Part shown: in pieces, positions 1 through 7,606 of the stretch
Layout of the letters: each line of letters starts with the position of its first letter
Numbering within the stretch: position 1 is the first letter of the stretch
NCBI GenBank assembly: GCA_023417985.1
Contig: JAEZDV010000002.1
Span: 1-19,540 of the forward strand
Length of the DNA stretch: 19,540 nt
Direction: 5' to 3'
Source: Actinomycetes bacterium
Lineage (GTDB): Bacteria; Actinomycetota; Actinomycetes; Mycobacteriales; Mycobacteriaceae
Made by a program: the position numbers and the translations under genes
Notes under the pieces: model-generated
The model's database searches: none
Seen by the model: only the letters and a program-made list of their open reading frames with translations
What the model was told of the DNA's origin: nothing

Positions 1-599
1 GTCTCTCCCAAGCCCACCACGTCACCGATGGTGCGGGCGATCGGGCCGCTCACCACGAGCATCAGGCCGGTCGCTCCCGCGAAGACGAGCACGAGGGCCG
101 TGACCAGCAGCATCTGCGGGCGCAACTTCCAGATCGGGCGTCCCTCTTCGACTTCGTAGATACGGTTCATGGCCCGCCCGAATGCGCCCACGTAACCGGA
201 CGCCGACCACAGGGCACCCAGAACACCGACGACCAGCGCGAGGCCGGCGGTGGGTGCGTCGACGAGTTGCTCGATCGGCCCGCGCAGGGTGTCGACGGCG
301 GACGCCGGACCCAGGTCCTCGACCATCTGCAGCACCGCATCGACGGTGGCCTGCCCCTGCCCGAAAACACCGAGCAACGACACCACGACCAGCAGCGCGG
401 GAAACAGCGACAGGATCGCGTAATAGGTGAGCGACGCGGCCAGATCGGTGCACTGGTCGCGGCTGAACTCCCCCACCGTCCTCTTGACCACGTATTTCCA
501 CGACGGCTTCCCGATATCCGTCGGAGAGTCGGGCTTGCGCGCATCGTCCGGTGCCACGGTTGCGCCGGCCGCACCGTCCCCGCCGTGTTGGTCCGTCAT
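1..599 (-). CDS. YihY/virulence factor BrkB family membrane protein (N-terminal part, cut by window edge)
   Basis: This is the first 199 codons of an integral membrane protein; the rest lies beyond base 1. It starts at ATG 599-597 with no in-frame stop down to the edge. After a ~35-residue hydrophilic N-terminus comes the typical family block SLTYYAILSLFPALL (about 56-70), a hydrophobic segment to about residue 80, a second one at about 115-135 with LWSASGYVGAF, the conserved GRAMNRIYEVEEGRPIWK-like stretch at about 141-158, and a third membrane segment at about 163-184. These are hallmarks of the YihY/BrkB family, whose biochemical role is not firmly established (once annotated as RNase BN, later rejected). 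It is divergent from the flavin-reductase-like gene across 70 bases. The family call is strong; no substrate can be inferred. Confidence 0.88.
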   Translation of the reverse strand, partial: MTDQHGGDGAAGATVAPDDARKPDSPTDIGKPSWKYVVKRTVGEFSRDQCTDLAASLTYYAILSLFPALLVVVSLLGVFGQGQATVDAVLQMVEDLGPASAVDTLRGPIEQLVDAPTAGLALVVGVLGALWSASGYVGAFGRAMNRIYEVEEGRPIWKLRPQMLLVTALVLVFAGATGLMLVVSGPIARTIGDVVGLGE

Positions 600-657
600 A
601 ACCAAACGGATACCGCGCACATCACCGCACCAAACCGGATCTGCGGAAGGGAAAACG

Positions 658-663
658 TACGAT
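658..663 (+). promoter_or_regulatory. Candidate -10 element (TACGAT) for a leaderless start at 670
   Basis: TACGAT fits the actinobacterial -10 pattern TANNNT and ends 6 bases before ATG 670. Transcription would then begin at or next to the A of the start codon. There is no good -35 hexamer at the usual distance. A GGAAGGG at 645-651 lies too far upstream to be a normal Shine-Dalgarno site for this ATG. Confidence 0.4.
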
Positions 664-669
664 CGGAGC

Positions 670-1182
670 ATGTCCGACACCGACGCAGTCCGGGGCTCCT
701 CCGAGGGGTTCGCCGACATCATGTCCCAGCTCGACTACCCGATGTACATCGTCACCACCCGTACCGGGGAAGAACGCAGCGGATGCCTCGTCGGTTTCAC
801 CACTCAGACCGGCATCGACCCGGCGCGCTTCCTCGTCGCCGTCTCGAACAAGAACCACACATTCCGTGTCGCCCAGGACGCCGCGTACCTCGCGGTGCAC
901 GTCCTCTCGCCGGAGAACCGCCCGATCTCGGAGCTTTTCGGAGAAAAGACAGGCGACGAGATCGACAAGTTCTCACAGTGCTCGTGGAGCGAGGGACCGC
1001 ACGGGCTGCCGATCCTCGACGACGCGGCAGGCTGGTTCACGGGCCGGATTCTGAACAGATTCGATCTCGGTGACCACATGGGGTTCCTGCTCGCTCCCGA
1101 CGAGGGCGAACTCCGCGACAAGCTCGACAAGCTACTGACCTTCCGCGACGTGAGCGACATGGAGGCCGGCCACGGCGCGTGA
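670..1182 (+). CDS. Flavin reductase-like, FMN-binding split-barrel protein
   Basis: A 170-residue single-domain protein of the flavin reductase-like (split-barrel FMN-binding) family. Visible family traits are a DYPMYIVTT first strand (about 22-30), the SGCLVGFTTQTGIDPARF segment (about 37-54), LVAVSNKNHTF (55-65), an AVHVLSP strand (about 75-81) and the GDH motif at 134-136 that is characteristic of flavin reductase domains. It probably binds FMN and may supply reduced flavin or carry out a small NAD(P)H-dependent reduction; the substrate is unknown. ATG 670 is chosen because homology starts soon after it and a -10-like TACGAT sits 6 bases upstream; longer in-frame extensions run into the divergent gene. 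The stop TGA overlaps a possible GTG start of the next gene (GTGA at 1179-1182), suggesting co-transcription with the RibD-like gene. Confidence 0.85.
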   Translation: MSDTDAVRGSSEGFADIMSQLDYPMYIVTTRTGEERSGCLVGFTTQTGIDPARFLVAVSNKNHTFRVAQDAAYLAVHVLSPENRPISELFGEKTGDEIDKFSQCSWSEGPHGLPILDDAAGWFTGRILNRFDLGDHMGFLLAPDEGELRDKLDKLLTFRDVSDMEAGHGA

Positions 1183-1220
1183 CGTGGCGGGGAACGAACC
1201 GCCGTGATCTGATCAGGTGC

Positions 1221-1994
1221 ATGCACCAACTCGACGACCCCGCCTCCCCCGCCGAAGTCGACGACGACCGGCTCCGGCAGCTGTACGCCTATCCGGACGG
1301 GCTCGAGCGCCCGTGGATGCGCGTCAACTTCGTCTCCTCACTCGATGGTGCGGTCGCCGTCGAAGGACGGTCGGGGGCACTCGGCACGCCGTCGGACAAG
1401 AAGGTGTTCGGGCTGCTCAGGGAACTCGCGGACGTCATTCTCGTCGGTGCGGGCACCGCCCGCACCGAGAACTACGGGGGCGCGCGCACCAACGAGACGC
1501 TTCGTGCCCGCCGCGAGGCGGACGGCCTCGAAGCGGTACCTCCCATCGCGGTCGTGTCGACGTCCTGCTACTTCCCGTCGGATCTGCGTCTGTTCACCGA
1601 CACCACAGTGCCCCCGGTCGTCCTCACCAGCGCGAGCGCGCCGGCTGCCAATCGCCGCGCGGCGGAGGATGCGGGCGCCGACGTGCGGGTGATCGCGGAC
1701 GACGCCATCGACGGTGCAGCCCTGCTCGCCGCCGTCACCAAGGCCGGGTGGACGCGCGTACTGTGCGAAGGAGGTCCGCAATTGTTCGGCAGCATGATCG
1801 AAGCCGACGTCGTCGACGACCTGTGCTTGACCTGGGCTCCGGTCCTGGCAGCCGGCGCCGCGGGGCGCATCGCCTCGACGCCCGCTCCTGCGCTCACCCC
1901 CATGCGACGGACGCACCTGCTCTGCGACGACGACGGCACACTGCTCACCCGCTGGATTCGCGACAACACAGAAGGAGCAACACGTGGCCGATGA
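1221..1994 (+). CDS. Pyrimidine reductase family protein (RibD C-terminal/DHFR-like fold), Rv2671-like
   Basis: A 257-residue NADPH-dependent reductase with the RibD C-terminal fold. Motifs seen are NFVSSLDGAV (about 36-45, substrate/cofactor strand), LRELADVILVGAGTAR (66-81, nucleotide binding), and CEGGPQLFG (182-190), the EGGxxL motif of the family. The deaminase domain of full RibD is absent. It resembles M. tuberculosis Rv2671, annotated RibD, which has been reported to supply alternative dihydrofolate reductase activity; that link is from memory and unproven here. Start choice is uncertain: ATG 1221 gives an N-terminus like that of the homologue, whereas GTG 1179 would overlap the upstream stop (GTGA) and add 14 residues, with GGAGG 13 bases upstream. 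The 3' end overlaps the start of the CinA gene by 11 bases, so the two are probably translationally coupled. Confidence 0.87.
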   Translation: MHQLDDPASPAEVDDDRLRQLYAYPDGLERPWMRVNFVSSLDGAVAVEGRSGALGTPSDKKVFGLLRELADVILVGAGTARTENYGGARTNETLRARREADGLEAVPPIAVVSTSCYFPSDLRLFTDTTVPPVVLTSASAPAANRRAAEDAGADVRVIADDAIDGAALLAAVTKAGWTRVLCEGGPQLFGSMIEADVVDDLCLTWAPVLAAGAAGRIASTPAPALTPMRRTHLLCDDDGTLLTRWIRDNTEGATRGR

Positions 1995-2475
1995 CGACAT
2001 CGTCGAAGGAACGGATCGTTCCGACGACCTGATCGAACGACTCGCCGACCTTGCGTCCGAACGCAAGCTCACCGTGGGATGCGCGGAGTCGCTCACCTCG
2101 GGCACGCTGGCCGCCAGGCTCGGTGCGGCGCAAGGTAGTTCGGAGTGGTTCCGCGGGGGCATCGTTGCGTACTCACGCGAGGTGAAGCACGGCCTCCTCC
2201 GCGTTCCCGAAGGACCGGTCGTGAGCGAGGCAGCGGTCCGGGCCATGGCCGAGTCCACCTCCCGCCTGCTCGAAGCGGAAATCGTGGTCGCCGTGAGCGG
2301 AGCGGGCGGACCCGACTCACAGGACGGCCGCCCGCCGGGCACGGTCTGGTTCGCCACCACCGGGCCGGAGGGAACCCGGTGCGAGGAAAAGCAATTCGAA
2401 GGCGACCCCCAAAAAGTGCTCGCCCGGACGGTGCGTCATGCCTTAACGTTGCTCGTCGATCGGGCACAGGCCTGA
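1984..2475 (+). CDS. CinA C-terminal domain protein, probable nicotinamide-nucleotide amidohydrolase (PncC-like)
   Basis: A 163-residue stand-alone CinA C-terminal domain. In characterised members (PncC) this domain deamidates NMN to nicotinate mononucleotide, recycling pyridine nucleotides in the cytosol. The signature motif GCAESLTSG (32-40), with the catalytic serine in AES-x-T, is intact, followed by the GGIVAYSREVKHGLL region (58-72), SGAGGP (105-110; often SGIAGP in the family) and GTVWFA (119-124). The N-terminal MoCF-like domain of full CinA is absent. The GTG start at 1984 is supported by GAAGGAG about 6 bases upstream. It overlaps the RibD-like gene by 11 bases. The NAD-recycling role is inferred from the family, and placement beside two NADPH-type reductases fits loosely. 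Confidence 0.88.
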   Translation: MADDDIVEGTDRSDDLIERLADLASERKLTVGCAESLTSGTLAARLGAAQGSSEWFRGGIVAYSREVKHGLLRVPEGPVVSEAAVRAMAESTSRLLEAEIVVAVSGAGGPDSQDGRPPGTVWFATTGPEGTRCEEKQFEGDPQKVLARTVRHALTLLVDRAQA

Positions 2476-2497
2476 CCTCCGACGGGCAGGAGCATTC

Positions 2498-3067
2498 TTG
2501 CGAAAACTCACCTACTACGTGGCCACGACGCTCGACGGGTTCATCGCCGACCCGTCGGGCGGTTTCGGCTTCTTTCCGGTCCCCGACGAACTCGTGTCGG
2601 TCCTCGTGGAGGAGTTCCCGGAAACCATCCCCACCCAGGCGCGTGCGCACCTCGGGATCGACCCGCCGAACAAGAATTTCGACGCGGTGGTCATGGGCAG
2701 GAAAACGTGGGAGCCGTCCCTCGTCGACGGGGTCACGAGTTCGTATCAGCACCTGAAGCAATATCTCTTCTCCACCACGGTGAGTGAAGCACCGGACGAG
2801 ACCGTCACTCTCGTCGACAGTGATCCGCTCGCATACGTACGCGATCTGAAGGAACAGGACGGCGGAGGAATCTGGTTGTGCGGCGGCGGATCTCTCGCAG
2901 GAGCATTGTTGCCCGAAATCGACGAACTCGTCCTGAAAGTCAACCCGATCGTGGTGGGCAGCGGAATACCGCTGTTCCGCGCGGACTTCGCACCGCATCT
3001 CTTCGACCAGGTCGAGAGCCGCGCGATCGCCGGCGTCACGATCAACCGTCTGACTGCTCACCGTTGA
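2498..3067 (+). CDS. Dihydrofolate reductase family protein (RibD_C/YyaP-like)
   Basis: A 189-residue protein of the broad RibD C-terminal/DHFR-like group, distinct from the classical FolA. It opens with RKLTYYVATTLDGFIADP (2-19), the standard first strand with the LDG-I-A motif, then FDAVVMGRKTWE (61-72), with the MGRxT-E signature, and IWLCGGGSLAGALL (125-138), the nucleotide-binding GGG segment, then ELVLKVNPIVVGSGIPLF (143-160). Most members have no known substrate. Start TTG 2498 is chosen because a CAGGAG Shine-Dalgarno (2487-2492) precedes it by about 5 bases and the homology begins at the next residue. It lies 22 bases after the CinA stop and is the second RibD-fold protein in the cluster. 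The gene ends before a strong hairpin. Confidence 0.86.
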   Translation: MRKLTYYVATTLDGFIADPSGGFGFFPVPDELVSVLVEEFPETIPTQARAHLGIDPPNKNFDAVVMGRKTWEPSLVDGVTSSYQHLKQYLFSTTVSEAPDETVTLVDSDPLAYVRDLKEQDGGGIWLCGGGSLAGALLPEIDELVLKVNPIVVGSGIPLFRADFAPHLFDQVESRAIAGVTINRLTAHR

Positions 3068-3073
3068 CCGTGT

Positions 3074-3100
3074 CGCCGGGACAGTGAGCCTGTCCCGGCG
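3074..3100. terminator. Bidirectional terminator-like hairpin between convergent genes
   Basis: A perfect 11-bp inverted repeat, CGCCGGGACAG (3074-3084) and CTGTCCCGGCG (3090-3100), with a 5-base loop. It sits between the stop of the DHFR-like gene (+) at 3067 and the stop of the acyl-CoA dehydrogenase (-) at 3109. There is no T tract on either strand, as is common for high-GC actinobacteria. Confidence 0.75.
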
Positions 3101-3108
3101 AACCCGGA

Positions 3109-4908
3109 TCAGAAAACGGACGGATCGACATCCAAAGTGGTGCGGTCCAGGCTCGCCAGCAGATCGAACTGCGGTCCCGTCTTCGGAAGTTCGAATCGGA
3201 AGAAGTACCGTGCCGCAGCGCGTTTACCGTCGTAGAACGCGCCGTCGCGGTCGCCGGCGGCGAGGAGTTGTTCGAGCCAGATCCACGCGATCACGACATG
3301 CCCGACCGCTTCCAGATACACGGTCGAATTCGCCAGCGCGACAGCAGGATCGCCGGTCGACCACAGGGTGGCCGTCGTCTCCCCCACCCGCACCACGGCA
3401 CGCTGCAACTGCTGCGCATACTCCGCGGCGTCACCACCGGCGTCGAGCGCCTTCGTCACGGTTTCGCCGATGGTCTCCCCCAGTACCGCGAGCGCGGCGC
3501 CGCCCTGCATGATCACCTTGCGGCCGAGGAGGTCCATGCCCTGAATACCATGGGTCCCTTCGTGAATGGGGTTGAGCCGATTGTCCCGGTAGTACTGTTC
3601 GACATCGAATTCCCGGGTGTATCCGTACCCACCGAGCACCTGGATCGCCAGACTGTTGGCTTCCAGGCACCACTGCGACGGCCACGACTTGGCGATCGGG
3701 GTGAGCAGATCCAGCAGAAGACCGGCACGCGTGCGGGCGTGGTCGTCGGGTGCGGTCCGCTGTTCGTCGACCAGCATGGAACAGTAGAGGCCCAGGGCGA
3801 GTGCCCCTTCCACGTACGACTTCTGCGCCAGCAACATCCGGCGCACGTCCGGGTGTTCGACGAGCGGCACCTGCGGGGAGGCCGGATCCTTCGCGCCGAG
3901 CGGGCGGCCCTGCGTCCGGGTGCGTGCGTACTCGAGCGACTGCAGATACCCGGCGTAGCCGAGCGACGTGGCGAGGAAGCCGACCCCGATGCGAGCCTCG
4001 TTCATCATGTGGAACATGTAGGACAGGCCTTTGTGCGGCTCGCCGAGCAGATACCCCACCGCACCGGCCTCGCCACCGGGGGTATGGACGCCCTCCCCGA
4101 AGTTCAGCAGTGTGTTGGTGGTTCCGCGGTTTCCCATCTTGTGGTTGAGGCCCACGAGCGCGACGTCGTTGCGGTCGCCGAGCGTCCCGTCGGGCTCGAC
4201 GAGGAACTTGGGGACGATGAACAGCGAGATGCCCTTGACGCCCGCCGGCCCGCCCGCGATCTTGGCGAGCACCAGATGGACGATGTTCTCGGTCAGTTCG
4301 TGGTCACCGCCCGAGATCCACATCTTCGTTCCGGTGAGCCGGTAGGTGCCGTCGCCCGCAGGGACCGCCTTGGTGGTGATGTCGGCGAGCGACGAGCCCG
4401 CCTGCGGCTCGGACAGGCACATCGTGCCGAAGAATCGCCCCTCCAGCATGGGCGGGACGAACGTCGCGATCTGCTCGTCGTCTCCGTGCGCGACGAGCAA
4501 GCTCGCGTTGGCTGCGGTGAGGAACGGGTACGCGGAGGTACCCGCATTCGCCGCCTGGAACCAGGCCATCGACGCCCGCAGCACCGCAACCGGCAACTGC
4601 ATGCCGCCCTGCGCTTCGTCGAACCCGCCTGCGATCAGGCCCGCTTTGGAAAACAGGTCGAGCGCGGCCTTGACTTCGGGGATGATCTCGACGCGACCGT
4701 CCTCGCCCATGCGTGGTTCCTGGGCGTCGGCCTTCTTGTTGTGCGTCGCGAAATGCTTCGTCGCGATGTCCGCGCTCAGGTCGAGCACCGCATCGAACGT
4801 CTCGCGAGAATGCTCCGCGAACCGGGTCCGCGTGGTGAGCGCCTCGATGTCGAGCCAGTCGTAGAGCAGGAAGTCCAGGTCGCGGCGGGACAGCACGGGA
4901 GCAGGCAT
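3109..4908 (-). CDS. Acyl-CoA dehydrogenase of the ~600-residue class with extra C-terminal domain
   Basis: A 599-residue FAD flavoenzyme that oxidises an acyl-CoA to the 2,3-enoyl-CoA. Order of domains: extended N-terminal and helical domain (1-~155), middle beta domain with MCLSEPQAGSSLADI (163-177) and TGTKMWISGGDHE (192-204), C-terminal helical domain (~290-455) with QVLGGYGYTREFDVEQYYRD (423-442) and the putative catalytic base Glu450 in HEGTHGIQ, then an extra domain (~468-599) of the acyl-CoA dehydrogenase C-terminal type. That length and the EGTHGIQGMDLLGRK block resemble FadE5/DmdC-like enzymes more than the ~380-residue short dehydrogenases. The exact acyl chain is unknown. Start ATG 4908 has AAAGGA about 10 bases upstream; a longer frame to 5004 lacks homology. 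It is divergent from prrA across 149 bases and appears monocistronic. Confidence 0.92.
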   Translation of the reverse strand: MPAPVLSRRDLDFLLYDWLDIEALTTRTRFAEHSRETFDAVLDLSADIATKHFATHNKKADAQEPRMGEDGRVEIIPEVKAALDLFSKAGLIAGGFDEAQGGMQLPVAVLRASMAWFQAANAGTSAYPFLTAANASLLVAHGDDEQIATFVPPMLEGRFFGTMCLSEPQAGSSLADITTKAVPAGDGTYRLTGTKMWISGGDHELTENIVHLVLAKIAGGPAGVKGISLFIVPKFLVEPDGTLGDRNDVALVGLNHKMGNRGTTNTLLNFGEGVHTPGGEAGAVGYLLGEPHKGLSYMFHMMNEARIGVGFLATSLGYAGYLQSLEYARTRTQGRPLGAKDPASPQVPLVEHPDVRRMLLAQKSYVEGALALGLYCSMLVDEQRTAPDDHARTRAGLLLDLLTPIAKSWPSQWCLEANSLAIQVLGGYGYTREFDVEQYYRDNRLNPIHEGTHGIQGMDLLGRKVIMQGGAALAVLGETIGETVTKALDAGGDAAEYAQQLQRAVVRVGETTATLWSTGDPAVALANSTVYLEAVGHVVIAWIWLEQLLAAGDRDGAFYDGKRAAARYFFRFELPKTGPQFDLLASLDRTTLDVDPSVF

Positions 4909-5044
4909 GACGAGGGTCCTTTCGGCGGCGTCCGATCGAGCGCTCACCCAGTAGAGCAATCCGGGCGCGGCCGTCGACCGGCGGGGTGGCACCCGTGCGT
5001 GCACGCTACTCCGCGTTGCTTGGCGCCGACGCCCCGAATACGGG

Positions 5045-5050
5045 AATACT
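5045..5050 (+). promoter_or_regulatory. Candidate -10 element (AATACT) immediately upstream of prrA
   Basis: AATACT ends 7 bases before ATG 5058. The bases between are pyrimidine-rich and there is no Shine-Dalgarno sequence. A leaderless prrA transcript is therefore plausible. It does not match TANNNT exactly (A at the first position). Confidence 0.3.
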
Positions 5051-5057
5051 TCCCTTC

Positions 5058-5741
5058 ATGACCGGATCCCCTTCCGTGCTGGTCGTCGACGACGACGCGG
5101 ACGTCCTCGCCTCCCTCCACCGCGGGCTGCGCCTGTCCGGGTTCTCGGTGCTCACCGCGGCCGGGGGCACCGAAGCCCTCGAGGTCGTGGAAAGCGAACG
5201 TCCGGACGTGATGGTCCTCGACATGAACATGCCCGGACTCGACGGGACCGCCGTCATCACCACTTTGCGGGATTCGGGCGACGACATCCCGATCTGCGTG
5301 CTCAGCGCGCGCGACACCGTCGACGACCGCATCGCCGGGCTCGAATCGGGTGCCGACGACTACCTGACCAAACCGTTCGTTCTGGCCGAACTCGTCGCGC
5401 GGATCAAAGCGATGCTGCGCCGTCGCGCGCCGGTCGACGATCAGACGGTGCGGGTCGGTGCGCTGCGTATCGAACCGGGAGGCCGGCGGGTGTTCGTCGA
5501 CGGTGAACCCGTCGAGATGACCAAACGCGAATTCGAACTGCTCGAGGTGCTCGCCCGCAACGCGGGCATCGTCCTCTCCCGCGACAGGCTGCTGTCGCTC
5601 GTGTGGGGCTACGACTTCACGTCGGATACCAACGTCGTGGACGTGTTCGTCGGCTACCTTCGCCGCAAGCTCGAATCGGGTGGGCGGGCCCGGCTCGTCC
5701 ATACGGTCCGCGGGGTCGGTTTCGTCCTCCGGGAGCCGTGA
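5058..5741 (+). CDS. prrA: OmpR/PhoB-family response regulator PrrA
   Basis: A 227-residue DNA-binding response regulator. The receiver domain (about 6-120) has the acidic pair at 11-13, phosphoacceptor Asp55 in [11 protein letters not shown], Ser83 and Lys105 in DYLTKPF. The winged-helix domain (about 130-224) carries [15 protein letters not shown] and the [16 protein letters not shown] recognition-helix region. Both domains look strikingly like M. tuberculosis PrrA, including the [13 protein letters not shown] linker and the [13 protein letters not shown] ending. In mycobacteria PrrA is needed for viability and for adaptation to growth conditions. ATG 5058 is preferred because it starts just before the receiver domain and has a -10-like element 7 bases upstream; a GTG at 4986 would add 24 unrelated residues. 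The stop is 1 base before the ATG of prrB, so the pair is an operon. Confidence 0.93.
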   Translation: MTGSPSVLVVDDDADVLASLHRGLRLSGFSVLTAAGGTEALEVVESERPDVMVLDMNMPGLDGTAVITTLRDSGDDIPICVLSARDTVDDRIAGLESGADDYLTKPFVLAELVARIKAMLRRRAPVDDQTVRVGALRIEPGGRRVFVDGEPVEMTKREFELLEVLARNAGIVLSRDRLLSLVWGYDFTSDTNVVDVFVGYLRRKLESGGRARLVHTVRGVGFVLREP

Positions 5742-5742
5742 G

Positions 5743-7068
5743 ATGCCCCGGACGTTCTCGTTGCGCGCCCGCGTGGCCGTCGCGACGGCGCTGGGCACGA
5801 CCATCGTGGTCGGAATACTCGGTGTCATCGTGGCGTTGGCGATTTCGCGCAACAATCTCGCACAACTCGATCGGCGTCTCGATCTCGCAGCCGACGTGCT
5901 GGCAGCCAATGCCGCTGCCGCCGAACTGTTCCTGCCGGTGTTCGGTGACGGCGGCGCGTTCGCGATGACCATCCGCGCGGAACCCGACGGCGCGCTGCGG
6001 GCCAGCACGCCCACGGAACTTCCGGACCTCGAACCCGGAGCACACACCGTCACCGTCGACGGTATCGACTACCGGGCGTACACCACCCCGATCGAATCGA
6101 ATCGTGCGCTGATGTCGGTGGCAGTGCTGCTCGCCGAAGCACAGGACGTCACCACCGACCAGCACAGGCAGGTGTTGATCGCGGGGGTGGTGGCAGTGGC
6201 GGTTGCGACCGGTCTCGGCTGGTTGCTCGGCGGCGGCGCGGTGCGTCCGCTCGTCGACCTCACGCACCGGATCGTCGCCCGCGACCGTGATCTCTCGCCG
6301 CGCCCGTCCGGGGTCAGGGAAGCCGACGAACTCGCCTCGGCCGTCGGCGCCATGCTCGACGACGTGGCCCGCGCGCGCGCCGACACCGATGCCGCCCTGG
6401 CGACGGCGCGCGATTTCGCAGCGGCGGCGGCACACGAGATGCGCACCCCCCTGACGGCGATGCGCACCGATGTCGAGGTGCTCAGCACCCACGAACTCGG
6501 TGCCGACGACCGTTCCGAGATACTCGCCGACCTGGCGCGCACCCAAGCCCGACTCGAGGCGACCCTCAACGACCTGGAACGCCTTGCCAGAGGCGATCTC
6601 TCCACCGACCGGGACTTCGCGGAGGTCGATCTCGTCGAGATCTGCGATACCGCCGCTGCGGATGCGATGCGCCGATATCCCGGTCTCGCGGTCGAAGTCC
6701 GCGGAGACGCACCGCAGATTCTGCGCGGGCTTCCCGTGGGTTTGCGCCTCGTGGTGGACAACGCGATCACGAATGCGGTGCGGCACGGTGGCGCATCGCA
6801 CGTACGGATCACCGTTGCCACCGGCGACGAGTCCACCAGCCTGATCGTCGACGACGACGGCGCGGGCATACCAGCCACCGAACGCTCGGCGGTGTTCGAA
6901 CGGTTCCGGCGCGGATCCAATGCCCGTCAGACGGGGTCCGGGCTCGGGCTCACACTCGTCGCGCAGCAGGCAGCCCTGCACGGCGGCGACGCGTACCTGG
7001 ACGAGAGTCCACTCGGGGGTGCGCGTCTCGTCATCCGTCTGCCACGCACGCGGCGACGCGAGCTGTAG
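5743..7068 (+). CDS. prrB: Sensor histidine kinase PrrB
   Basis: A 441-residue membrane histidine kinase, partner of PrrA. Order: short cytosolic N-terminus, TM1 (about 11-34), extracytoplasmic sensor of about 108 residues (35-142), TM2 (about 144-164), HAMP linker (165-218), dimerisation domain with phosphoacceptor His231 in AAAHEMRTPLTAMRTDVEVL, and a catalytic domain with N box Asn340 (DNAITNAVRHGG), G1 box DDDGAGIP (370-377), F box FERFRRG (385-391) and G2 box GSGLGL (398-403). It looks like mycobacterial PrrB throughout the kinase core, while the sensor segment differs more. ATG 5743 comes one base after the prrA stop, with GGGAG at 5731-5735 for ribosome binding. All catalytic residues are present. 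Confidence 0.93.
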   Translation: MPRTFSLRARVAVATALGTTIVVGILGVIVALAISRNNLAQLDRRLDLAADVLAANAAAAELFLPVFGDGGAFAMTIRAEPDGALRASTPTELPDLEPGAHTVTVDGIDYRAYTTPIESNRALMSVAVLLAEAQDVTTDQHRQVLIAGVVAVAVATGLGWLLGGGAVRPLVDLTHRIVARDRDLSPRPSGVREADELASAVGAMLDDVARARADTDAALATARDFAAAAAHEMRTPLTAMRTDVEVLSTHELGADDRSEILADLARTQARLEATLNDLERLARGDLSTDRDFAEVDLVEICDTAAADAMRRYPGLAVEVRGDAPQILRGLPVGLRLVVDNAITNAVRHGGASHVRITVATGDESTSLIVDDDGAGIPATERSAVFERFRRGSNARQTGSGLGLTLVAQQAALHGGDAYLDESPLGGARLVIRLPRTRRREL

Positions 7069-7078
7069 ACGACCACGC

Positions 7079-7109
7079 CCGTCGTCTCTGCTGCACGGGA
7101 GACCGACGG
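7079..7109. terminator. Imperfect hairpin between convergent prrB and VOC genes
   Basis: CCGTCGTCTC (7079-7088) pairs with GAGAC-c-GACGG (7099-7109): ten base pairs with one bulged C at 7104 and a 10-base loop. It lies in the 52-base gap between the two convergent stops and lacks a T tract, so it is only a candidate terminator. Confidence 0.5.
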
Positions 7110-7120
7110 TATCCGAAGGC

Positions 7121-7552
7121 TCAGTGCGGGAACGATTCTCCCGAATACTCTCGTCTCTCCACCAGCACCAGCCAGTTGCCCGAGTTGTCTCGCATCACGG
7201 CTTCGATGCCGTACGGCCGATCGGACGGTGGCTGGACGAACTCCACCCCCTTGGCCGTCAGATCGCGATACGTCGCATGGCAGTCGGAGGTGGCCAAACC
7301 GAATCCGCCCATCGTCCCGGCGGCCAACGACCGTCGGATCGCCTCTGCCGTGTCATCGGCGAGAGGCGGCCCGGGCTCGGAGAGCGTGACCTCCAATTCG
7401 GGATGGTCGGGGTGCAGGACCGTGACCCAGCGGAACCCGTCGCCCATCGTGATGTCGGTGCCTTCGACGAACCCCATCGTGTCGGTGTAGAACTTCTTGG
7501 CGGCGTCCTGGTCGGTGACCCAGAGGGTGACCAGCGAGATATTGGTAATCAT
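7121..7552 (-). CDS. VOC superfamily (glyoxalase/bleomycin-resistance fold) protein
   Basis: A 143-residue protein with two betaalphabetabetabeta modules typical of the vicinal oxygen chelate fold. The first module begins ITNISLVTLWVTDQDAAKKFY (2-22) and runs through GFRWVTVLHPDHPELEVTL (39-57); the second has GGFGLATSDCHATYRDL (82-98), GVEFVQPP (102-109), YGIEAVMRDNSGNWLVLVE (114-132). Glu54 and Glu132 sit where many VOC proteins place metal ligands. Members range from glyoxalases to resistance proteins, so no substrate is assigned. ATG 7552 is preferred; a TTG at 7561 in frame would add three residues. It follows the AraC-type gene by 54 bases on the same strand, a pairing often seen for such regulators and probably an operon. 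Confidence 0.87.
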   Translation of the reverse strand: MITNISLVTLWVTDQDAAKKFYTDTMGFVEGTDITMGDGFRWVTVLHPDHPELEVTLSEPGPPLADDTAEAIRRSLAAGTMGGFGLATSDCHATYRDLTAKGVEFVQPPSDRPYGIEAVMRDNSGNWLVLVERREYSGESFPH

Positions 7553-7559
7553 GCAACTC

Positions 7560-7565
7560 AACCTA
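7560..7565 (-). promoter_or_regulatory. Candidate -10 element (TAGGTT) for a leaderless VOC transcript
   Basis: On the minus strand TAGGTT fits TANNNT and is followed by 7 bases and then ATG 7552, with no clear Shine-Dalgarno site. The VOC gene may therefore have its own leaderless promoter besides read-through from the AraC-type gene. Confidence 0.33.
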
Positions 7566-7606
7566 GGGTCGGCGCCCGTGCCCGCGCTTCTCCGAAATTG
7601 CGGCGT

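Noticed and set aside
3268..5061. Long open frame on the plus strand across the acyl-CoA dehydrogenase
   Set aside because: It is antisense to a gene with full family motifs, has no recognisable domain and is rich in Arg, Gly and His, as expected of a reverse-strand frame in high-GC DNA.
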